A stretch of DNA of 10,055 nt from an uncultured Flavobacteriales bacterium (lineage in GTDB: Bacteria > Bacteroidota > Bacteroidia > Flavobacteriales_E > Vicingaceae). The notes beneath the pieces were generated by a model, which saw only the letters and a program-made list of their open reading frames with translations, was not told the DNA's origin and ran no database searches. Positions 6,799 to 10,055 of the stretch are shown one piece after another; the stretch's first letter is position 1, and every line of letters begins with the position of its first letter. The DNA lies in contig CAJXRL010000080.1 in assembly GCA_913059105.1 (NCBI GenBank), positions 1-10,055 of the forward strand. The letters run 5' to 3'. Position numbers and translations under genes: made by a program.

Positions 6799-7551
6799 AT
6801 GTCGATACATATAGTTAAGAAAGAGCATCAAGGTTCTGGACAGTTTAACGGAGGAGAGATTCTTGAGAACAAACCAATTGGTTTCCCAAGAGAAGGAGGA
6901 GAATTGAAGCCGTATTCAAACCTTTTTTACTGGGCACATGCTTGGTCTGACAGCGGAAGTACTATTGGTTTACATCCGCACCAAGGGTTTGAAATTATGT
7001 CTTTTGTAACAGAAGGTTCAATAGAACATTATGACACAGCTCATAAAGAGTGGAAAAGGTTAGATAAAGGTGCAGCTCAGATTATAAGATCTGGAAGCGG
7101 GATCTCTCATTCTGAAAAAATTAATGCAGGAGGTCATCTGTTTCAAATTTGGTTTGATCCAAACTTGAATTCGAGCACTCTGCAACCAGCGAGTTATGAC
7201 GATTATCCGGACGAGGTATTCCCTATAATAGAAGAAAACGGTGTTCGAACTAAAATTTATCGCGGTGAGGGTTCTCCTTTGCAAATGGAAAGCGAGGGAG
7301 TTGAAATAGTTGAGAAGTTTATGAAAGAAGGGGAGTATTCAATTAATTTAGATTCAGCAAAAATGCATTCTATTTACCTCGTTAATGGCAGCGCAGAGGC
7401 AGATGCTCAGGACCTAGTACAGGATGATTTTATGATTGTAAAAGGGCAAACAGAACTACAGATCGAGGTGAAGGAAAGTGTCCAGCTTTTTATAATTTCG
7501 AGCTTGGAAAAACTACCTTATAAAACATACGCAGAAATTTACGGACGATGA
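6799..7551 (+). CDS. Pirin family protein (bicupin metalloprotein)
   Basis: This 250-aa cytoplasmic protein is in the size range of bacterial pirins. The N-terminal cupin carries HPHQGFE (59-65) and GSGISHSE (99-106). His59, His61, His104 and Glu106 keep the spacing of the Fe ligands of human pirin (56/58/101/103), so the metal site looks complete. The C-terminal cupin (~165-245) lacks such ligands, as is typical. Some bacterial pirins, such as YhhW, show quercetin 2,3-dioxygenase activity; others bind enzymes of central metabolism. The physiological substrate here is unknown. The ATG at 6799 is chosen because it fits the pirin start; an ATG at 6795 is out of frame and stops after seven codons. 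The stop TGA overlaps the start of the dehydrogenase gene (ATGA), so the two form an operon. No TAnnTTTG promoter is visible in the short gap after the preceding terminator. Confidence 0.93.
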   Translation: MSIHIVKKEHQGSGQFNGGEILENKPIGFPREGGELKPYSNLFYWAHAWSDSGSTIGLHPHQGFEIMSFVTEGSIEHYDTAHKEWKRLDKGAAQIIRSGSGISHSEKINAGGHLFQIWFDPNLNSSTLQPASYDDYPDEVFPIIEENGVRTKIYRGEGSPLQMESEGVEIVEKFMKEGEYSINLDSAKMHSIYLVNGSAEADAQDLVQDDFMIVKGQTELQIEVKESVQLFIISSLEKLPYKTYAEIYGR

Positions 7552-8309
7552 AAAAGACAATTCTAATTACAGGAGCAACAGCCGGAATAGGAAAAGCAAC
7601 AGCTGAACTTTATGCCAAAAACGGATGGAACCTTATCATTACTGGAAGAAGAAAGAAGCTACTGGAAGAATTAAAAGAAAGTTTAATTCATAGATTTTCA
7701 GCTGATGTTGTAACGTTGAATTTTGACGTTCGTCACAAAGAAGAAGTGAATAAAGCGATTAGTAGCTTAACGGGAAAATGGCGCAACATTGATGTTTTAC
7801 TTAATAATGCAGGCTTAGCTAAAGGGTTTTCGGACATTCAAGATGGGAGTGTTGAGGATTGGGAAACGATGATTGATACAAACATAAAGGGTCTGCTTTA
7901 TGTTTCAAAGACTATTATGCCCATAATGATTGAACGTAAATCTGGTCATATTGTGAACATTGGGTCTATTGCAGGGAAGGAAGTTTATGCCAAAGGGAAT
8001 GTATATTGTTCAACTAAACACGCAGTAGAAGGAATTACAAAAGCACTGCGATTAGATTTGTTGCCACATAAAATAAAAGTCTCGGCAGTTTGTCCTGGCG
8101 CAGTTGACACTGAGTTTTCAACGGTACGTTTTGATGGAGATAAGGATAGAGCTAAAGATGTTTACAATGGTTATCAGCCACTTTTAGCGCGAGACATTGC
8201 AGAAGCAATTTATTTTGTAGTCTCACGACCATTTCATGTAAACATTAATGATTTACTCATTATGCCAACAGCCCAAGCAAATACTTCGAATTTGTTAAGA
8301 GAAGAATAG
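7548..8309 (+). CDS. SDR-family NADP-dependent oxidoreductase, YdfG-like
   Basis: This 253-aa protein is a classical short-chain dehydrogenase/reductase. It has the dinucleotide motif TGATAGIG (8-15), Arg34/Arg35 after the second strand (NADP(H) preference), NNAG (86-89), Asn112, and the catalytic Ser140, Tyr153 and Lys157 (YCSTK). Several stretches closely resemble E. coli YdfG: SVEDWETMIDTN (101-112), GNVY (150-153), and the late block with TEFSTVRFDGD, HVNIN and MMPT-like IMPTAQ. YdfG reduces malonic semialdehyde and oxidises serine and 3-hydroxy acids with NADP, so a 3-hydroxy acid dehydrogenase or semialdehyde reductase is the best guess. SDR substrates are hard to fix from sequence. The ATG overlaps the pirin stop by 4 bp (ATGA), implying translational coupling. 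The TAG stop at 8307-8309 lies 5 nt from the convergent gene's stop. Confidence 0.92.
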   Translation: MKKTILITGATAGIGKATAELYAKNGWNLIITGRRKKLLEELKESLIHRFSADVVTLNFDVRHKEEVNKAISSLTGKWRNIDVLLNNAGLAKGFSDIQDGSVEDWETMIDTNIKGLLYVSKTIMPIMIERKSGHIVNIGSIAGKEVYAKGNVYCSTKHAVEGITKALRLDLLPHKIKVSAVCPGAVDTEFSTVRFDGDKDRAKDVYNGYQPLLARDIAEAIYFVVSRPFHVNINDLLIMPTAQANTSNLLREE

Positions 8310-8322
8310 AGTGTTTACTCTA
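8307..8322. terminator. Small palindrome spanning both convergent stop codons, possible weak bidirectional terminator
   Basis: TAGAGT (8307-8312), loop GTTT, and ACTCTA (8317-8322) form a perfect 6-bp stem. It contains the TAG of the dehydrogenase and the TAA (read on the other strand, 8315-8317) of the hypothetical gene. The stem is AT-rich and no long U-tract follows on either strand, so termination would be weak. Confidence 0.3.
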
Positions 8323-8860
8323 CTATATTATGACTATCCTTGGCTTCAGCCCAATTAAATAAGAATAACTTCATTGCCTCGTCCAATCTTTTTAAGAAAA
8401 GAGGATTCGGAGAATTCATGTTTTTAAAGTAATCTTCCTGATACTGCCCTAAGTCGTATTTAAAAAACACAGCCTTCGACATGGCGTATAAATTATTATT
8501 TGACGGATGATTGACTCTGCTTAAATAACTCTGATACTCCCTTAAGGTTCCTTCTAATTTATCAAATTCAACGTCAAATACGCCACAAAGCTTAGTAATA
8601 ACAAGGTTGATCATTCTGTTATCTTGGTGCGCTTCTAGGTATTTTGGAATTTCTTTTAAATTGGCAGCAACAACGATTAGCAAGAATTTACTATCATTAC
8701 TTACTTCAATGTTTGGGGTACTTGTAAACTCAGGCGACTCTTTTATAATTCCAACTATGTCAGAGAAACACTCATCAACAGTTTGTAAAATAGAATTTAC
8801 GAAAACGTTGGCAAGTTTGTCTTCTTTGAGTTTTTTCTTTCCGAAGATCTTAGTAAACAT
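8315..8860 (-). CDS. Hypothetical protein, 181 aa, function unknown
   Basis: I do not recognise a family. The protein starts with a short basic segment (FGKKKLKEDK, 6-15), has no signal peptide and no clear membrane span, and appears mostly helical. A hydrophobic strand-like segment (KFLLIVVAANL, 58-68) sits in the middle. The C-terminal third is rich in aromatic residues and Asn (about 116-152) and ends in an amphipathic helix (about 156-172). It is therefore probably a soluble cytoplasmic protein. The ATG at 8858-8860 is supported by a well-formed promoter that would start transcription about 25 nt upstream. It stands alone: the neighbour downstream is convergent, and the MscS gene upstream ends about 290 nt away. 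The reading frame has no competing ORF of credible composition. Confidence 0.75.
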   Translation of the reverse strand: MFTKIFGKKKLKEDKLANVFVNSILQTVDECFSDIVGIIKESPEFTSTPNIEVSNDSKFLLIVVAANLKEIPKYLEAHQDNRMINLVITKLCGVFDVEFDKLEGTLREYQSYLSRVNHPSNNNLYAMSKAVFFKYDLGQYQEDYFKNMNSPNPLFLKRLDEAMKLFLFNWAEAKDSHNIVE

Positions 8861-8891
8861 ATGGGTACAATAGATTGATAACTAATGCTAT

Positions 8892-8924
8892 CAAATTTAG
8901 ATCGAATTTTAAGGGCTCTTCAAA
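8892..8924 (-). promoter_or_regulatory. Full-consensus Bacteroidetes promoter for the 181-aa gene
   Basis: Read on the minus strand, TTTG (8924-8921), a 21-nt spacer and TAAATTTG (8899-8892) match the TTTG-N19-21-TAnnTTTG consensus at every fixed base. Transcription should start near 8885, about 25 nt before the ATG at 8860. Confidence 0.8.
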
Positions 8925-8950
8925 GCTCTTGGATATCCTTATCAACAAAA

Positions 8951-8982
8951 GTTATTAACTATTTCTAAAAATTGTTAATAAC
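8951..8982. repeat. Perfect 9-bp inverted repeat upstream of the promoter
   Basis: GTTATTAAC (8951-8959) and GTTAATAAC (8974-8982) are exact reverse complements separated by 14 nt. The centre lies about 80 bp upstream of the predicted start of the 181-aa gene, a position suited to a dimeric activator. A foldback in the downstream mRNA of MscS is the alternative. The rest of the 8861-9154 gap holds no ORF or RNA that I can support. Confidence 0.55.
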
Positions 8983-9118
8983 CCCTTAGCCTTAGAGCCA
9001 GTTGTTTTTCTTGAACAATGTCAACATTAAAGTAACAAGAACTAGCAACGGAATTTGGTCAAAAGTCAGCCTATTGGTGTTCAAGTTCAACCATATTTTG
9101 AAATTGTGCTCTTGCATA

Positions 9119-9134
9119 ATTCTTTTAAAAGAAT
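9119..9134. repeat. Perfect 16-bp AT-rich palindrome downstream of MscS
   Basis: ATTCTTTTAAAAGAAT is self-complementary and lies 21 bp beyond the MscS stop codon. As RNA it could fold as a 6-bp stem with a TTAA loop, but no U-tract follows on the minus strand, so it is a poor terminator. It could equally be chance in AT-rich DNA. Confidence 0.4.
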
Positions 9135-9154
9135 ACCTGATTACGACTTGGCGC

Positions 9155-10055
9155 TTATTGAACATCGTTTTTACTAAAAACTCCTTGCTTCAAAAATTCT
9201 TTCATTATTACTTCGGTCATATCACTTTTAAAAGCAAATTCATTCCGGATATCAGAAACATAAGCCTTTACTCTCATCTTAAAATAACTTCTTTCCATTT
9301 TAACTTCATTAAAGAAAAGCACGGTAACGGGCTTGTTTAAGTATATATATCTGGATATTTGAGCAGCTTCGGTTGCGATAAGTCTCGCTGCATTAGTATC
9401 GGTGTCAACTGGTAAATATATTTCAGCTACTACCTGGCAATTTGCCTCGCCGGCATTTGAATTAGAAACTGCACTGTTCACTACTTCTGCATTTGGTACT
9501 GAAACAAGTGAATCGTCTTTGGTAACAATTCTAGTCGAACGCAGCCCAATTTCTTTTACTTCGCCATAAATATCTCCTACTTCTATTTTGTCCCCAACTT
9601 GAAACGGTTTGTCAAATAGGATCATTACTCCTCCAAAAATATTCTTCAAAATATCTTGTGAAGCAAAACCGATGACTAATCCGGCAGACGCAATAAAGGC
9701 AAATAACTTGTCGTTCGATAGCTCAAATACACCTTCAATTATCCAAATAATGGCAATAACCCAACCAATAATGCGGACAAACGGAGATAAGCTTTTAAGT
9801 GTAATTCTATAATTTGAATTTTTTTCAGCAAAACGATCAATGATGGTAACTAATGTCTTTATAATAAAATAAGCCCCGATTAAAATAACCAGAGACCAGA
9901 ATATACTTCCAAATGAAATTATTTCACCCAAAGGCTTAATAGTATTGTTATTAGATAAGTTTGGTGATAGTTTCTCGGTAAAAGTATCTCTTGTAGAAGA
10001 TTTGTCAACCTTGGCTTGCTCATTCACCTTTATGGAGTCATAGACAGTTATACGT
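9155..10055 (-). CDS. MscS-family mechanosensitive ion channel, 5' partial
   Basis: This is an inner-membrane channel that opens under membrane tension to release solutes on hypo-osmotic shock. Counting from the GTG at 10027, three hydrophobic segments lie at about 40-63, 83-103 and 108-137. The last is the pore helix with Gly/Ala-rich IASAGLVIGFASQDI (112-126). It is followed by FGGVMILFDKPFQVGDKIEV (131-150) and the beta-domain signature PNAEVVNSAVSN (178-189). A soluble C-terminal domain follows, ending at 290. The frame stays open upstream of the GTG to the window edge (nine more codons, no stop), and the residues before TM1 are a polar stretch of about 40 aa. I therefore read the gene as truncated, with an N-terminal extension that may include a signal peptide. 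From TM1 onward the size fits minimal MscS (E. coli 286 aa). Confidence 0.92.
   Translation of the reverse strand, partial: RITVYDSIKVNEQAKVDKSSTRDTFTEKLSPNLSNNNTIKPLGEIISFGSIFWSLVILIGAYFIIKTLVTIIDRFAEKNSNYRITLKSLSPFVRIIGWVIAIIWIIEGVFELSNDKLFAFIASAGLVIGFASQDILKNIFGGVMILFDKPFQVGDKIEVGDIYGEVKEIGLRSTRIVTKDDSLVSVPNAEVVNSAVSNSNAGEANCQVVAEIYLPVDTDTNAARLIATEAAQISRYIYLNKPVTVLFFNEVKMERSYFKMRVKAYVSDIRNEFAFKSDMTEVIMKEFLKQGVFSKNDVQ

Noticed and set aside
8939..8981. Cluster of DnaA-box-like 9-mers (TTATCAACA, TTATTAACT, inverted TTATTAACA), possible replication origin
   Set aside because: Only one is within a single mismatch of TTATCCACA, there is no neighbouring dnaA, dnaN or parAB gene, and such AT-rich words are expected by chance in this DNA.
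9002..9340. Plus-strand ORF of 112 codons in and beyond the MscS 3' region
   Set aside because: Its composition is low-complexity (Phe, Ile, Leu, Lys, Asn), and half of it is antisense to the clearly conserved MscS C-terminal domain.
10031..10055. Possible second Tn5 adapter at the right end (ATAGACAGTTATACGT resembles part of the mosaic end)
   Set aside because: A read-through adapter here should read CTGTCTCTTATACACATCT; the match fails, and the bases continue the MscS coding frame.
1..10055. Defence island, prophage, integrative element or CRISPR array
   Set aside because: I found no transposase, integrase, phage, Cas, toxin-antitoxin or restriction gene and no spacer-like repeat array; the gene content looks like core chromosome.

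Overview
The window is about 10 kb of AT-rich DNA from a member of the Bacteroidetes, probably Flavobacteriia or a near relative. Three things point there: a secreted protein with a C-terminal type IX secretion (T9SS) sorting tail, lipoproteins with acidic residues just after the lipid-anchored cysteine, and three promoters of the phylum-specific form TTG/TTTG-N19-21-TAnnTTTG. I cannot name a genus. The window behaves like a whole short contig: bases 1-16 are the Tn5/Nextera mosaic end left over from library preparation, and the genes at both ends run off the sequence.

Layout. (1) 17-1113 (+): 3' part of a T9SS cargo protein. (2) A minus-strand block, in transcription order: a 79-aa conserved-looking small protein (5319-5080), a PIF1-type helicase with a C-terminal helix-turn-helix (5078-3402), and a cation-chloride cotransporter of the SLC12/NKCC type (3332-1110). 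The first two genes are 1 nt apart and surely cotranscribed; the transporter follows after 69 nt. The transporter and the T9SS gene converge and share the 4-bp palindrome TTAA as stop codons on both strands. (3) 5534-6728 (+): two tandem paralogous surface-type lipoproteins, each with its own Bacteroidetes promoter (same -7 octamer TATATTTG) and a strong intrinsic terminator. The second has a longer collagen-like Gly-X-Y stalk, partly built from an 18-bp tandem repeat. (4) 6799-8309 (+): a pirin-family metalloprotein overlapped by 4 bp with a YdfG-like short-chain dehydrogenase. (5) 8860-8315 (-): an unrecognised 181-aa protein with a well-formed promoter and a 9-bp inverted repeat upstream. 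(6) 10055-9155 (-): an MscS-type mechanosensitive channel, cut at its 5' end by the window edge.

Most genes look like ordinary chromosomal housekeeping and envelope functions: osmotic and ion balance (SLC12-like carrier, MscS), DNA maintenance (PIF1-like helicase), surface proteins and a redox pair. I see no tRNA, rRNA, CRISPR array, insertion sequence, phage or defence island, and no clear new system. The items most worth a second look are the adapter at the contig start, the helicase with its coupled 79-aa partner, the NKCC-like ion-site residues in the transporter, and the duplicated collagen-like lipoprotein units.
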